Numbered from the stretch's first letter, positions 1-9,416 are shown. The stretch: DNA of 45,164 bases from an uncultured Veillonellaceae bacterium (GCA_900315575.1 OMZR01000004.1:1-45164), one strand, 5' to 3'. Notes: a model not told the origin generated them from the sequence alone. Made by a program: numbers and translations.

Positions 1-115
1 AAATGTGGGACACGCCATTGAGGAAGTGACATTTATGCAGTCTTGATGCGGAAAGAGGCAGATTCATTCGCGGATAAGCCTCGTTGAATAATTCAGGATA
101 GAAGAAACTTTTTCC

Positions 116-144
116 TTGACAGGGAAAATGCTGTATGGTATGAT
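116..144 (+). promoter_or_regulatory. sigma-70 promoter of the rplU operon
   Basis: A consensus -35 TTGACA (116-121) and a -10 TATGAT (139-144) are separated by exactly 17 bases, so transcription should start near 151. The next gene is rplU at 273, leaving about 120 bases of untranslated leader. Bases 1-92 hold no recognisable gene; a frame ending at the TGA at 44-46 could be the tail of an upstream gene but is too short to identify. Confidence 0.85.
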
Positions 145-150
145 TCTTCA

Positions 151-266
151 ATGTAAGCGCAGAAATTGTGCTTTGATCGGGCGCGAGCCCGTTCCCCAAC
201 CGCACGACGAGGTTCTTTTGAAAACGCACAAGCGTACCGCAGTCGGCGAGTCATCAACAGGGAGGT
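151..266 (+). ncRNA. structured 5' leader of rplU, candidate L21 leader RNA
   Basis: This is the transcribed, untranslated stretch between the promoter and the rplU start. It contains a compact hairpin at 178-191 (CGGGC, GCGA tetraloop, GCCCG) and ends in the ribosome binding site GGGAGGTG (260-267). Firmicute rplU genes are known to carry an autoregulatory L21 leader. The assignment here rests on position and the hairpin, not on a covariance-model match, so it is tentative. Confidence 0.4.
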
Positions 267-272
267 GTTTTC

Positions 273-584
273 ATGTACGCAATCATCAAAACGGGCGGCA
301 AGCAGTACAAGGTTTCCGAAGGTGATGTCATCACGGTCGAGAAGCTCGCTGCCGCTGAAGGCGAAGCTGTGACGTTCGACGAAGTTCTGACGGTCGTCAA
401 TGATGCTGATGTCAAAGTCGGCAAACCGGTCGTCGAGGGCGCGAAGGTCACGGGCAAAGTCGAGGCTCAGGGCAAAGGCAAGAAGATCCGCATCTTCAAG
501 TACAAGGCAAAGTCCAACTACCGCAAGCGCCAGGGCCATCGTCAGCCGTTCACGAAAGTCGTCATCGAGAAAATCGAAGCCTAA
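273..584 (+). CDS. rplU: 50S ribosomal protein L21
   Basis: Large-subunit ribosomal protein that binds 23S rRNA. The 103 residues match the usual L21 length. The N-terminus ([13 protein letters not shown]) and the basic C-terminal signature with [11 protein letters not shown] are typical of the family. The start is fixed by GGGAGGTG ending 5 bases before the ATG. It is the first gene of a compact operon: prp begins 3 bases after its stop and rpmA follows, the standard Firmicute order. Certain. Confidence 0.98.
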   Translation: MYAIIKTGGKQYKVSEGDVITVEKLAAAEGEAVTFDEVLTVVNDADVKVGKPVVEGAKVTGKVEAQGKGKKIRIFKYKAKSNYRKRQGHRQPFTKVVIEKIEA

Positions 585-587
585 TCC

Positions 588-905
588 ATGATTACGGTCG
601 AGATTTTTCATCAGGAGGACGGGAAGATTACCGGGTTCAGCGCCAGCGGCCATAGCGGCACGGCGCCGCGCGGCGAGGACATCGTCTGCGCCGGAGTCTC
701 GTCCCTCACGGATTCCGCCTACCTCGGCATTACGGAGTATCTGCATCGAAATGTCATCTCGAAAGACTCGAGCGGAGAGCTTCAATTGATGCTGGAGGGC
801 CGTCCCGACGAACGGACGGAGGCAATCCTCGAAACCATGCTTCTGGGGCTTATGGAGATTTCCAAAGCTTACCCGAAAGCTTTACGCATCCAACGAAACA
901 AGTGA
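588..905 (+). CDS. prp: ribosomal-processing cysteine protease Prp
   Basis: Cysteine protease that removes the N-terminal extension of ribosomal protein L27, an essential ribosome maturation step in Firmicutes. At 105 residues it has family length. The catalytic pair is visible as His22 in SGHSG and Cys34 in EDIVCAGVS, the same numbering as the Staphylococcus aureus enzyme. It lies between its product neighbours rplU (3-base gap) and rpmA (11-base gap), so protease and substrate are co-expressed. The L27 encoded next door carries a matching cleavage motif, which supports the function directly. Older annotations call this family YsxB or DUF464. Confidence 0.95.
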   Translation: MITVEIFHQEDGKITGFSASGHSGTAPRGEDIVCAGVSSLTDSAYLGITEYLHRNVISKDSSGELQLMLEGRPDERTEAILETMLLGLMEISKAYPKALRIQRNK

Positions 906-916
906 GGTGAAAACAT

Positions 917-1207
917 ATGTTCATGTTCGATCTTCAGCGCTTCGCGCATAAGAAGGGCGTCAGCTCGACGCGCAACGGCCGCGACAGCGAGTCGAAGCGC
1001 CTCGGCGTCAAGGAGCATGCTGGCACGGTCGTGACGGCCGGCAGCATCCTCGTCCGCCAGCGCGGCACGCATTTCCATCCGGGCCACAATGTCGGCATCG
1101 GCAAGGACGATACGCTGTTCGCGAAGGTGGCCGGCAAGGTCGCTTTCGAGCGCAAAGGCAAATACAACCGCCAGGTCAGCGTCTACACGGCGGAAGAAGC
1201 TATGTAA
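917..1207 (+). CDS. rpmA: 50S ribosomal protein L27 with cleavable N-terminal extension
   Basis: L27 reaches the peptidyl-transferase centre with its N-terminus. This copy begins MFMFDLQRF followed by AHKKG, the Firmicute pattern in which Prp cuts after the Phe (here F9) to expose the mature Ala-His-Lys-Lys start. The rest (GGR-rich core, [15 protein letters not shown]) is canonical. Length is 96 residues. A GTGAGGTG ribosome binding site lies at 902-909, ahead of the ATG at 917. An in-frame ATG at 923 is a less likely start because it would shorten the prosequence. Confidence 0.97.
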   Translation: MFMFDLQRFAHKKGVSSTRNGRDSESKRLGVKEHAGTVVTAGSILVRQRGTHFHPGHNVGIGKDDTLFAKVAGKVAFERKGKYNRQVSVYTAEEAM

Positions 1208-1218
1208 TAGCGAAATAA

Positions 1219-2559
<1,341 letters not shown>

Positions 2560-2593
2560 CGCGTCTTTATCGATAGATACGAAAGGAACCTAT

Positions 2594-2896
2594 ATGCTTA
2601 GAAACTCACTGACGGGCAAGCAGAAGAGCTTTCTGCGCTCGGAAGGCATGAAGCTCGAGCCGGTCGTCATGGTCGGCAAGGACGCCGTGACGCCGGCCGT
2701 CGTGCAGTCGGCGCGCGACGTCATCAAGAAGCGCGAGCTCATCAAAGTGCGCGTGCTCAACAACTGCCTCGAAGAAGTCGAGGACGTCATGATGGTGCTC
2801 GCGGAGCGCTGCGACGCGAACCTCGTGCAGATCAAGGGCAACACGGGGCTGCTGTTCAAGCGCAACTTCGAGAAGCCGAAGATCGAGCTGCCATAA
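2594..2896 (+). CDS. yhbY: ribosome assembly RNA-binding protein YhbY (CRM domain)
   Basis: A 100-residue single-domain CRM protein that associates with pre-50S particles. The sequence starts MLRNSLTGKQKSFLR, and the middle has the family's VMVGKDAVTPAV segment, which replaces the usual GKxG loop with GKDA. The C-terminus carries the hydrophobic GLLFKRN strand. The start at 2594 follows GAAAGGA (2581-2587); the longer open frame upstream lies inside obg. It sits 34 bases after obg and just before proB, a common Firmicute arrangement. Confidence 0.92.
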   Translation: MLRNSLTGKQKSFLRSEGMKLEPVVMVGKDAVTPAVVQSARDVIKKRELIKVRVLNNCLEEVEDVMMVLAERCDANLVQIKGNTGLLFKRNFEKPKIELP

Positions 2897-2922
2897 TGGG
2901 GAGCGGAAAAGGGGAGAACGAA

Positions 2923-4056
2923 ATGGATGCACGCGAAAGCCTCAAAGAGGCAAAGCGCATCGTCGTCAAGGTCGGCACGTCGACGCTGGCCTATGGCCCG
3001 GGCCGCATGAACCTCTACAACATCGAGCATCTCGTGCGCGGCCTCGTCGACATGGCGAACGAAGGGCGCGAGATGATTCTCGTCTCGTCGGGCGCGATTG
3101 CGGCCGGTCTCGGCCGTCTGGGCATGACGGAAAAGCCGGATTCCATCCCCGAGAAGCAGGCCATCGCGGCCGTCGGGCAGGGCATGCTCATGCACATCTA
3201 TGAGAAGTTCTTTGCCGAGTATGGCAAGGTCGCGGCACAGGTGCTGCTGACGCGCGAGAATTCCGTGCGCCATAACCAGTACATCCATTCGCGCGACGCG
3301 CTCTGTGCCATGCTCGATATGGGCGCGATTCCTGTCATCAACGAGAACGATGCCGTGACGGTCGATGAAATCAAGATTGGCGACAACGACCAGCTGTCGG
3401 CGACCGTTGCGACGCTCGTCGATGCCGACGCGCTGATCATCCTCTCGGACATCGACGGCCTCTACACGGCGAATCCTGCGACGCATCCCGAGGCGGAAAT
3501 CATCCATGAAGTCCCCGAAATCACGCCGGAAATCGAGCGGCTCGCGGGCGGCGCGGGCTCGGCGATGGGCACGGGCGGCATGATGACGAAGATTGAGGCG
3601 GCGAAAGTCGCGATGAACGCCGGTGTCACGATGGTCATCGCGCCGGGCGCGCGCGACCACGTGCTCCGCGACGTGCTGAACGGCGAGGAAATCGGCACGC
3701 TGTTCCCTGCGAAGGAGAGCCATCTGCGCCTGCGCAAGAGCTGGATTGCATTCGGCAAGCGCATCGAGGGCGACCTCGTCGTCGACCGCGGCTGCGAAAA
3801 GGCCATGCGGCAGTGCGGCTCGAGCCTGCTCGCGGCCGGCATCGTCTCGGCCGATGGCGAGTTCACGCGCGGCAGCACCGTCCGCGTCCTGACGAAGGAC
3901 GGACAGGAAATCGCGCGCGGCATCGTGAATTATGGCCGTGCCGAACTCATGGACCTCATCGGCCGGCAGACGAAGGATTTCCCCGAAGCCCTGCTGCAGG
4001 AAGACGGCTTCCGCGAAGAGGTCATCCACCGGGACAACATGGTCCTGATGGTCTGA
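2923..4056 (+). CDS. proB: glutamate 5-kinase with PUA domain
   Basis: Phosphorylates glutamate to gamma-glutamyl phosphate, the first step of proline synthesis, and is usually inhibited by proline. The amino-acid kinase domain begins KRIVVKVGTSTLAYG and includes VSSGAIAAG, NENDAV and SDIDGLYTANP. A PUA domain occupies about the last 100 residues. It is 377 residues, close to the family norm. An open frame begins at an ATG at 2896 overlapping the yhbY stop, but GGGGAG (2911-2916) with 6-base spacing and the family N-terminus favour 2923. proA follows after 13 bases. Confidence 0.95.
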   Translation: MDARESLKEAKRIVVKVGTSTLAYGPGRMNLYNIEHLVRGLVDMANEGREMILVSSGAIAAGLGRLGMTEKPDSIPEKQAIAAVGQGMLMHIYEKFFAEYGKVAAQVLLTRENSVRHNQYIHSRDALCAMLDMGAIPVINENDAVTVDEIKIGDNDQLSATVATLVDADALIILSDIDGLYTANPATHPEAEIIHEVPEITPEIERLAGGAGSAMGTGGMMTKIEAAKVAMNAGVTMVIAPGARDHVLRDVLNGEEIGTLFPAKESHLRLRKSWIAFGKRIEGDLVVDRGCEKAMRQCGSSLLAAGIVSADGEFTRGSTVRVLTKDGQEIARGIVNYGRAELMDLIGRQTKDFPEALLQEDGFREEVIHRDNMVLMV

Positions 4057-4069
4057 TAGGAGTGATTTG

Positions 4070-5323
4070 ATGGATATCCAGAAGACAATGATGGAAAAGG
4101 CGCAGGCCGCAAAGGCTGCCTCGCATAAGATGGCCATCCTCTCGTCGAGCGTCAAGAACGCGGCGCTCATGGAGATGGCGAATGCCCTCGAGAAGCGTGC
4201 CGAGCTCGTGCTCGAAGCGAATGCGGCCGATCTCGAGGATGCGCGCGGCAAGGGACTCAAGCGCTCGTACCTCGACCGCCTCATGCTCAATGAGGCCCGC
4301 ATCCAGCAGATGGCCGAGGGCCTGCGCCAGACGGCGGCGCTGCCAGACCCGATCGCGCAGGGCGATTACTCGACGGTGCGGCCGAACGGCCTTGAGATCC
4401 GCCGCGTCCGCGTGCCCATCGGCGTCATCGGCATCATCTACGAAGCGCGCCCGAACGTTACGGCTGATGCGACGGCGCTCTGCCTGAAATCGGGCAACGC
4501 CGTGATTTTGCGTGGCGGCAGTGAAGCCATCCGCTCGAATACGGCCATCGCATCGCTCCTGTCGAAAGCAGCTGTCAAGATGGGCATCCCCGAGGGTGCT
4601 GTGCAGTTCGTCGACTTCCCCGACCGCGAGGCCGTCGATGCCATGACGCACATGCGCGGGCTCCTCGACGTCATCATCCCGCGCGGCGGTGCGGGGCTCA
4701 TCCAGCACATCGTTACCAATAGCACCGTGCCGGTCATCGAGACGGGCACGGGCGTCTGTCATACGTTCGTTGATGAGACGGCGGATTTCGATATGGCCAT
4801 CAAGATCGCCGTCAATGCCAAGACGTCGCATCCATCGGTCTGCAACGCCATGGAGACGCTGCTGGTGCATGAGGCCATTGCGCCGGAATTCCTGCCGAAG
4901 CTCTCATGGGCCATGGGCGAGAAGCACGTCGAGATGCGCGGCGACGAGCGTGCGCGGGAAATCTGCCCTGAGATGAAGGAAGCGACGGAGGAAGACTGGT
5001 CGACGGAGTACGGCGACCTGATTCTCTCCATCAAGGTCGTGCCCGATCTCGATGCCGCGATTGCGCATATCAACAAATACAACACGGGCCACAGCGAGAC
5101 CATCGTGACGGAAAACCTCGCAAACGCGCATCGCTTCCAGAAAGAAGTCGATGCGGCCGCTGTTTACGTCAATGCTTCGACGCGCTTCACGGACGGCTTC
5201 GAATTCGGCTTCGGTGCCGAAATCGGCATCAGCACGCAGAAGCTCCACGCGCGCGGCCCCATGGGCCTCGAAGCGCTGACGAGCACGAAATACCTGATCT
5301 ACGGCGAAGGCCAGGTGCGGTGA
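4070..5323 (+). CDS. proA: glutamate-5-semialdehyde dehydrogenase (gamma-glutamyl phosphate reductase)
   Basis: NADPH-dependent reduction of gamma-glutamyl phosphate to glutamate semialdehyde, the second proline step, in the aldehyde dehydrogenase fold. It is 417 residues. The catalytic Cys230 is visible in ETGTGVCHTFVD, and the NSTVPVIETG and FGFGAEIGISTQKLHARGPMG segments are conserved family marks. The start is the ATG at 4070 with TAGGAGTG 6 bases upstream; a TTG directly before it is in frame but too close to the binding site. It forms a two-gene unit with proB. The 3' side is an intergenic repeat, not a clear terminator. Confidence 0.96.
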   Translation: MDIQKTMMEKAQAAKAASHKMAILSSSVKNAALMEMANALEKRAELVLEANAADLEDARGKGLKRSYLDRLMLNEARIQQMAEGLRQTAALPDPIAQGDYSTVRPNGLEIRRVRVPIGVIGIIYEARPNVTADATALCLKSGNAVILRGGSEAIRSNTAIASLLSKAAVKMGIPEGAVQFVDFPDREAVDAMTHMRGLLDVIIPRGGAGLIQHIVTNSTVPVIETGTGVCHTFVDETADFDMAIKIAVNAKTSHPSVCNAMETLLVHEAIAPEFLPKLSWAMGEKHVEMRGDERAREICPEMKEATEEDWSTEYGDLILSIKVVPDLDAAIAHINKYNTGHSETIVTENLANAHRFQKEVDAAAVYVNASTRFTDGFEFGFGAEIGISTQKLHARGPMGLEALTSTKYLIYGEGQVR

Positions 5324-5467
5324 GACTGCCGCTTCGCGCCACGCTCCGCACGCTGCACCAGTACGCCGCGACCGCGCACGGACGGCATGACATTCGAGAT
5401 GATGTGAGAGCAATATTGCTTATTATGTTGACCGTTGTCGTAGTGATGGTGCTGTGCTTCATAGCAA
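5324..5467. other. non-coding gap after proA
   Basis: No convincing gene, promoter or terminator is visible here. The sequence is GC-rich near proA and becomes mixed in composition toward the palindromic repeat that follows. Short antisense frames exist but show no family resemblance. Confidence 0.5.
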
Positions 5468-5669
5468 CCCCCCCTCAATGAGGCGTAAAACATCCACTGG
5501 ATGTTTTACGGGGCCACGAAGTGGCAGGGGGAGTAGTAAGGTGCTGCAGCCGGACAAGATGTTGGTTGTAACTAAAGGACTTTAGTTACAACGTAGAAGC
5601 TTGTTCGGCTATCGTATCCTACTACTCCCACCACCGCTTCGCGGTCCCCCTCCCTCTGAGAGGGAGGCT
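5468..5669. repeat. composite palindromic intergenic element A, about 200 bp
   Basis: The whole stretch is a nested imperfect inverted repeat. The centre is a perfect 12-bp repeat around GA (5566-5577 with 5580-5591). Outside it, AGCCGGACAAG (5548-5558) pairs with CTTGTTCGGCT (5600-5610), and GGGAGTAGTA (5529-5538) pairs with TACTACTCCC (5620-5629). Small hairpins CCACGAAGTGG (5514-5524) and CCGCTTCGCGG (5634-5644) occupy equivalent places on both arms. A separate 13-bp stem (5484-5496 with 5498-5510) lies on the left arm, and CCTCCCTCTGAGAGGGAGG (5649-5667) closes the right. No coding capacity. It resembles a MITE or a REP-type element; identity unknown. Confidence 0.75.
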
Positions 5670-5701
5670 TAAGAAACAAATCATGGAAGAAGGGAACTCA
5701 G

Positions 5702-6316
5702 ATGTCAGAGAATCGCCGCAGCGTCGGCCTGATGGGCGGCACGTTCGACCCGATTCATACGGGGCATCTCGTGCTCGCCGAGGACGTGCGCGACATGTTC
5801 GGTCTCGACGAGGTGCTCTTCATTCCGGCCGCCAATCCGCCCCACAAGGGAGGACTGGCTGTTGTCACGGCCGAGCAGCGTTACCTCATGGCCGAGCTTG
5901 CGACGGCCTCGAACCCCGCCTTCCATGTCTCTCGCATGGAGCTTGACCGGCAGGGGCCAAGCTACAGCTGGCTGACCGTCACGGAGCTCCAGGAGCGCTA
6001 TGGTGCGAGCACCGATTTCTACTTCATCACGGGCTCGGACGCCATCAACCTGCTCGACGAATGGCATCGGGCGCATGACCTTCTGGCGCGTTGCCATTTC
6101 ATCGTCTCCGTGCGCGAGGGCGTGCCGCTCGACGAGGCGCGGCTTGCGCGGAGTTTCGGCAGCCTTGCAAAAGAGCACATCCACCGCCTCGCGACGCCGG
6201 CGCTCGAGATTTCCTCGACGGACATCCGCGAGCGCCTCGCGCGCGGCGCGTCCATCCGCTACATCGTGCCGGACGCCGTCGCTGACTATATCTACAAGGA
6301 GGGCCTCTACCAATGA
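5702..6316 (+). CDS. nadD: nicotinate-nucleotide adenylyltransferase
   Basis: Transfers AMP from ATP to nicotinate mononucleotide, making deamido-NAD in NAD synthesis. It is 204 residues, family-typical. The nucleotidyltransferase motif GGTFDPIHTGHL carries the HxGH signature at 19-22, and the C-terminal ISSTDIRERL motif is present. AGAAGGGA precedes the ATG by 6 bases. The stop overlaps the yqeK start by 4 bases (ATGA), and the next gene is coupled the same way, so nadD, yqeK and the LCP gene form a translationally coupled run. Confidence 0.96.
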   Translation: MSENRRSVGLMGGTFDPIHTGHLVLAEDVRDMFGLDEVLFIPAANPPHKGGLAVVTAEQRYLMAELATASNPAFHVSRMELDRQGPSYSWLTVTELQERYGASTDFYFITGSDAINLLDEWHRAHDLLARCHFIVSVREGVPLDEARLARSFGSLAKEHIHRLATPALEISSTDIRERLARGASIRYIVPDAVADYIYKEGLYQ

Positions 6317-6900
6317 GCATGAGCTATGAAGACCGCAGGAAACTGTTGGAATCGCGGCTGAAGCCGTCGCGCTACCGCCACAGTCTCGGCGTTGCCGACA
6401 CGGCAGCATTTCTCGCGGGACGATTTGGCGTCGACGTCGAGCAGGCCCGCCTTGCCGGCCTCCTGCACGACTGCGCGCGAGAGTTCCCGAATGATGCGAT
6501 GGTGGCGGAGGCCGACAAGCGGCGCATCGCTTACGGGCCCATTGAGCGCGCGATGCCGCTTTTGCTGCACGCCTACCTCGGCGCGGCGCGCGTGCGCGAG
6601 TGCTACGACGTTGATGACGACGCCATCTGCCAGGCCATCTACCGCCATACGGTCGGCGGCCGCGGCATGACGCGCCTCGATAAGATTGTCTGGTTTGCGG
6701 ACATGATCGAGCCGAACCGGGCGTATCCCGAGGTAGAGATGCTCCGGAAGCTTTCGCGCGAGGCAAGCCTCGACGAGATGCTGCTCGTCGGCCTCACGGA
6801 GTCCATCAAGTTCGTCGCGCAGAAGGGCACGATGCTGCATCCGGATACGATTGCAGCACGGAACGAGCTCTTGCTCCGGGGAGTGAAGTCGCCGGTATGA
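6313..6900 (+). CDS. yqeK: YqeK-family HD hydrolase, symmetrical Ap4A hydrolase type
   Basis: HD-domain metal-dependent phosphohydrolase. Family members from Firmicutes hydrolyse diadenosine tetraphosphate to two ADP. Metal ligands are visible as His23 (YRHSLGVA) and His52-Asp53 (LLHDCAREF), with a further His in IYRHTVGG near 113. It is 195 residues. The ATG overlaps the nadD stop, and a second in-frame ATG lies two codons on. Synteny nadD-yqeK-LCP-rsfS is the standard Firmicute order, which strengthens the call. Confidence 0.92.
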   Translation: MSMSYEDRRKLLESRLKPSRYRHSLGVADTAAFLAGRFGVDVEQARLAGLLHDCAREFPNDAMVAEADKRRIAYGPIERAMPLLLHAYLGAARVRECYDVDDDAICQAIYRHTVGGRGMTRLDKIVWFADMIEPNRAYPEVEMLRKLSREASLDEMLLVGLTESIKFVAQKGTMLHPDTIAARNELLLRGVKSPV

Positions 6901-7949
6901 GCAAGAAGAAACCGCCCATGTCGACGACGCGGGCGAATATCGAGCGCAAGCGGAAGGAACTGCGCCATCGGCGCCGCATGCGATTCCTGCGCTTTCTCGC
7001 CTTCCTCGCCGTCTTCGCCATCTTCCTCGTCATCGCGGGCTTCGTCTGCATGACGATTTATCATTGGGGCTCCGGCATCTATGCCGAGTACCAGATCCGC
7101 CATGAGGCGTATCTCAAGAAGCAGGCGGCGCGCGCCCCCGAAATCGACCCGAAGTTTGATGGCTACACGAACATCCTCGTCATGGGCGTCGATGACGGCG
7201 CAACGAGCGGCCCCGAGCGTATGGATGATGCCGGCGAGCCCCTGCGCCATGCCGACACGATCATGATGCTCTCCATCGAGAATGACACGGGCAGGCTCCG
7301 CATCCTGACGATTCCGCGCGATACCTGGGTGCCGATTCCGGGCTCTTCGTATGAGAACCGCATCGCGTCGCTCTACGAGACGGGCGGCGCGTCGCTCGTC
7401 GTGCTCGCCGTCGAGAAATTGCTCGGCGTCTCCGTGCACCAGTACGTGACCATCGACATGGCGACGTTTGCCGAAATCATCGACACGCTCGGCGGCATCG
7501 ACCTCTACGTCGAGACGGACATGGATTATGACGACCCCGAGGCGAACCTTTCCATTCATCTGAAGCAGGGCTACCAGCATCTCGCAGGAAAGGATGCCGT
7601 CGGCTATCTGCGATACCGCAGTACCGACCTCGGCGATGTCGGCCGCTCGAAACGCCAGCAGATGTTCGTGCGGGCGCTTTACGAAGAGGCTATGCAGGTC
7701 TCGACCCTCCCGAAACTTCCAGCCATCGCCGAGATTCTCCAGACGCGTGTCACGACAAGCGCCGAAATCTTTGATTCTGCGCATATCGCGAATGTCCTGC
7801 GCCACATGAACCGCGAGGCACCGGAGGTCTGGATGTTGCCCGGCACGACGGCTGAGGGCGACGACACGATCTGGATGCCCGACACGCAGGCCGTCGGCGA
7901 AGGCATCGCGAAACTCTTCCCGCCACCAGAAACTACGGAAACACCATAA
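6897..7949 (+). CDS. LytR-CpsA-Psr (LCP) family cell-envelope protein
   Basis: LCP enzymes transfer lipid-linked glycopolymers to peptidoglycan outside the cytoplasmic membrane. This 350-residue protein has a very basic cytoplasmic N-terminus, one membrane anchor (about 33-55) and an extracellular LCP domain. Its marks are NILVMGVDDG, RHADTIMML, LTIPRDTWVPIPG, ETGGASLVVLAVEKLLG and the RSKRQQ segment that contacts the pyrophosphate lipid. The start overlaps the yqeK stop (ATGA). In a diderm Negativicute the substrate is not obvious, since classical teichoic acids are not expected; an envelope polysaccharide is possible but is inference. Confidence 0.9.
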   Translation: MSKKKPPMSTTRANIERKRKELRHRRRMRFLRFLAFLAVFAIFLVIAGFVCMTIYHWGSGIYAEYQIRHEAYLKKQAARAPEIDPKFDGYTNILVMGVDDGATSGPERMDDAGEPLRHADTIMMLSIENDTGRLRILTIPRDTWVPIPGSSYENRIASLYETGGASLVVLAVEKLLGVSVHQYVTIDMATFAEIIDTLGGIDLYVETDMDYDDPEANLSIHLKQGYQHLAGKDAVGYLRYRSTDLGDVGRSKRQQMFVRALYEEAMQVSTLPKLPAIAEILQTRVTTSAEIFDSAHIANVLRHMNREAPEVWMLPGTTAEGDDTIWMPDTQAVGEGIAKLFPPPETTETP

Positions 7950-7985
7950 CGCTATATATAACCACCATCTGAAGGAGGTACCATT

Positions 7986-8330
7986 TTGGAAGCAAAAGAA
8001 CTGGACAAGGCCATCTGCGAAGCGGCATCGGACAAGAAAGCCCGTGATGTCGTCTCGATGGACATGCGCGAGCTCACGCCGACGTGCGACTACTTCGTCG
8101 TCTGCTCGGCCAATACGGCAACGCAGGTGCGCGCCATCGCTGACAACATCGAGGAAAAGCTCGCCGAACAGGGCGAATCCTTCCTGCACAAAGAAGGCTA
8201 TCGCGAGGGCGAGTGGATCCTCATGGACTACGGCGACGTCGTCGCGCACATCTTCCGTCAGGAGGCGCGTGAATACTATGCGCTCGAACACCTCTGGGCG
8301 GACGCGAAGCTCACGCCCTACGAGGACTGA
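7986..8330 (+). CDS. rsfS: ribosomal silencing factor RsfS
   Basis: Binds L14 on the 50S subunit and blocks subunit joining when nutrients are short. It is 114 residues. Conserved features are KKARDVVSMDMRELTPTCDYFVVCSANTA (shown in part: TCDYFVVCSANTATQVRAI), WILMDYGDVVAHIF and the terminal YYALEHLWADA. The start codon is TTG at 7986, chosen because a perfect AAGGAGG (7972-7978) sits 7 bases upstream and the resulting N-terminus fits the family. The next gene starts 3 bases after its stop. Confidence 0.94.
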   Translation: MEAKELDKAICEAASDKKARDVVSMDMRELTPTCDYFVVCSANTATQVRAIADNIEEKLAEQGESFLHKEGYREGEWILMDYGDVVAHIFRQEAREYYALEHLWADAKLTPYED

Positions 8331-8333
8331 TCT

Positions 8334-9332
8334 ATGATGCACGAAAGGCACGAAAAGGGCGGTCGTCCGGCTGAGAGTCGCGAGGGTGCAGCCGCGATCG
8401 AGCGCCGTCCTCGCAAGTACGGCCCAAGCACCGTCGCGACGCTGACCGTCGTGCGCGAAAACGAGATGGGCGCGTTCCTCGATGCCGAAACGGGCAACAC
8501 GAGCGACGACATCCTCTTGCACAAGACGCAGCAGACGGCCCCCGTCCATATCGGCGATCGCGTCAAGGTCTTCCTCTACCGCGATCCGAAGCACCGCTTG
8601 ACGGCATCTATGCGCGTGCCGCGGCTGGAGCAGGGACAGATTGCGCGCATGAAGGTCATCAACGTCTCGAAGGACGGCGCGTTCCTCGACGTCGGTGCCG
8701 AGCGAGGCATCTTCCTGCCATACGCCGGCATGCGCGGGCGGCCGCAGATTGGAGAAGTCGTTTGGGCAAAGCTCTACACCGACAAGTCCGGCCGCCTCGC
8801 CGTCACGATGGAAGTCGAAGACGAGATGCGCCGCGCCTCCGTTTCGGCGAAAGGCAAGGCGCATGTCGGCGACGAGGTCACGGGCGCGATCTACAACTAC
8901 ACGGACGCAGGCGCGTTCTTGTTTTCGAGCGAGCGCTACATCGTCTTCGTCGACAAGAAGGAACTGCCGCCGCGCGACCAGCGCCCGCGCATCGGCGAAA
9001 TCGTCACGGCGCGTGTGACGTTTGTCCGCGATGACGGCCGTCTCAATGCGTCGCTGCGCGAAATCAAGGAAAAGGCGCTCGTCACAGATGCCGGCCGCAT
9101 CCTCGCGCTGCTCGAATCGCGCAAGGGCAGGATGCCCTACAGCGACAAGACGTCGCCAGAAGTCATCCGCGACAAGTTCGGCATCAGCAAGGGCGCGTTC
9201 AAGCGCGCGCTCGGCCACCTGCTCAAAGAAGGCCGCATCGAAGAGCGCGATGGCTGGACGTACCTGCTTTCTTCAAATTTTTCCGATAATGCGTCAAACA
9301 AAGAAGGATTTTCGTCCGACGCCGCGAAATAA
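8334..9332 (+). CDS. cvfB: S1-domain RNA-binding protein, CvfB family
   Basis: CvfB-type proteins (B. subtilis YitL, S. aureus virulence factor B) hold three S1-like RNA-binding domains and a C-terminal winged helix. Here S1-like units run through about 38-215 (KVINVSKDGAFLDVGAERGIFLP is the best conserved, in part DGAFLDVGAERGIFLP), a third to about 265, and the winged helix (SPEVIRDKFGISKGAFKRAL) to about 320. It is 332 residues, slightly long because of a charged, low-complexity N-terminus of about 35 residues. GAGGA at the end of rsfS serves as the ribosome binding site. The precise role here is unknown; RNA binding is well supported. Confidence 0.85.
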   Translation: MMHERHEKGGRPAESREGAAAIERRPRKYGPSTVATLTVVRENEMGAFLDAETGNTSDDILLHKTQQTAPVHIGDRVKVFLYRDPKHRLTASMRVPRLEQGQIARMKVINVSKDGAFLDVGAERGIFLPYAGMRGRPQIGEVVWAKLYTDKSGRLAVTMEVEDEMRRASVSAKGKAHVGDEVTGAIYNYTDAGAFLFSSERYIVFVDKKELPPRDQRPRIGEIVTARVTFVRDDGRLNASLREIKEKALVTDAGRILALLESRKGRMPYSDKTSPEVIRDKFGISKGAFKRALGHLLKEGRIEERDGWTYLLSSNFSDNASNKEGFSSDAAK

Positions 9333-9404
9333 ATAAAGTAGCAACACGAGGAAGCTGAAACAGCCGAAGAAGCAGATTGCGAATACGATATACAGAGTCA
9401 TCAT
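9294..9404 (-). CDS. possible 36-residue single-span membrane peptide, antisense to cvfB end
   Basis: The minus strand encodes MMTLYIVFAICFFG followed by CFSFLVLLLYLFRGVGRK, one continuous hydrophobic helix with a basic C-terminal flank, as in many small membrane proteins. It overlaps the 3' end of cvfB by about 39 bases and otherwise fills the cvfB-cheV gap. Against it: no good Shine-Dalgarno site precedes the ATG pair and no promoter is clear. It is unlike the surrounding antisense frames, which are Arg/Asp-rich. Treat as a candidate only. Confidence 0.25.
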   Translation of the reverse strand: MMTLYIVFAICFFGCFSFLVLLLYLFRGVGRKSFFV

Positions 9405-9416
9405 GGGGGCGATCGA

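Noticed and set aside
1-46. Tail of an upstream gene ending at the TGA at 44-46 (or another at 19-21)
   Set aside because: Only 6 to 14 codons are visible and neither frame can be matched to a family.
2896-2922. Longer proB start at the ATG overlapping the yhbY stop
   Set aside because: GGGGAG with proper spacing lies inside this stretch and serves the ATG at 2923; the extra nine residues are not family-like.
6639-9218. Very long minus-strand frame (about 860 codons) across yqeK, LCP, rsfS and cvfB
   Set aside because: Arg/Asp/Ala-rich, no family resemblance, and fully antisense to four recognisable genes. High GC at third positions removes stop codons on the opposite strand.
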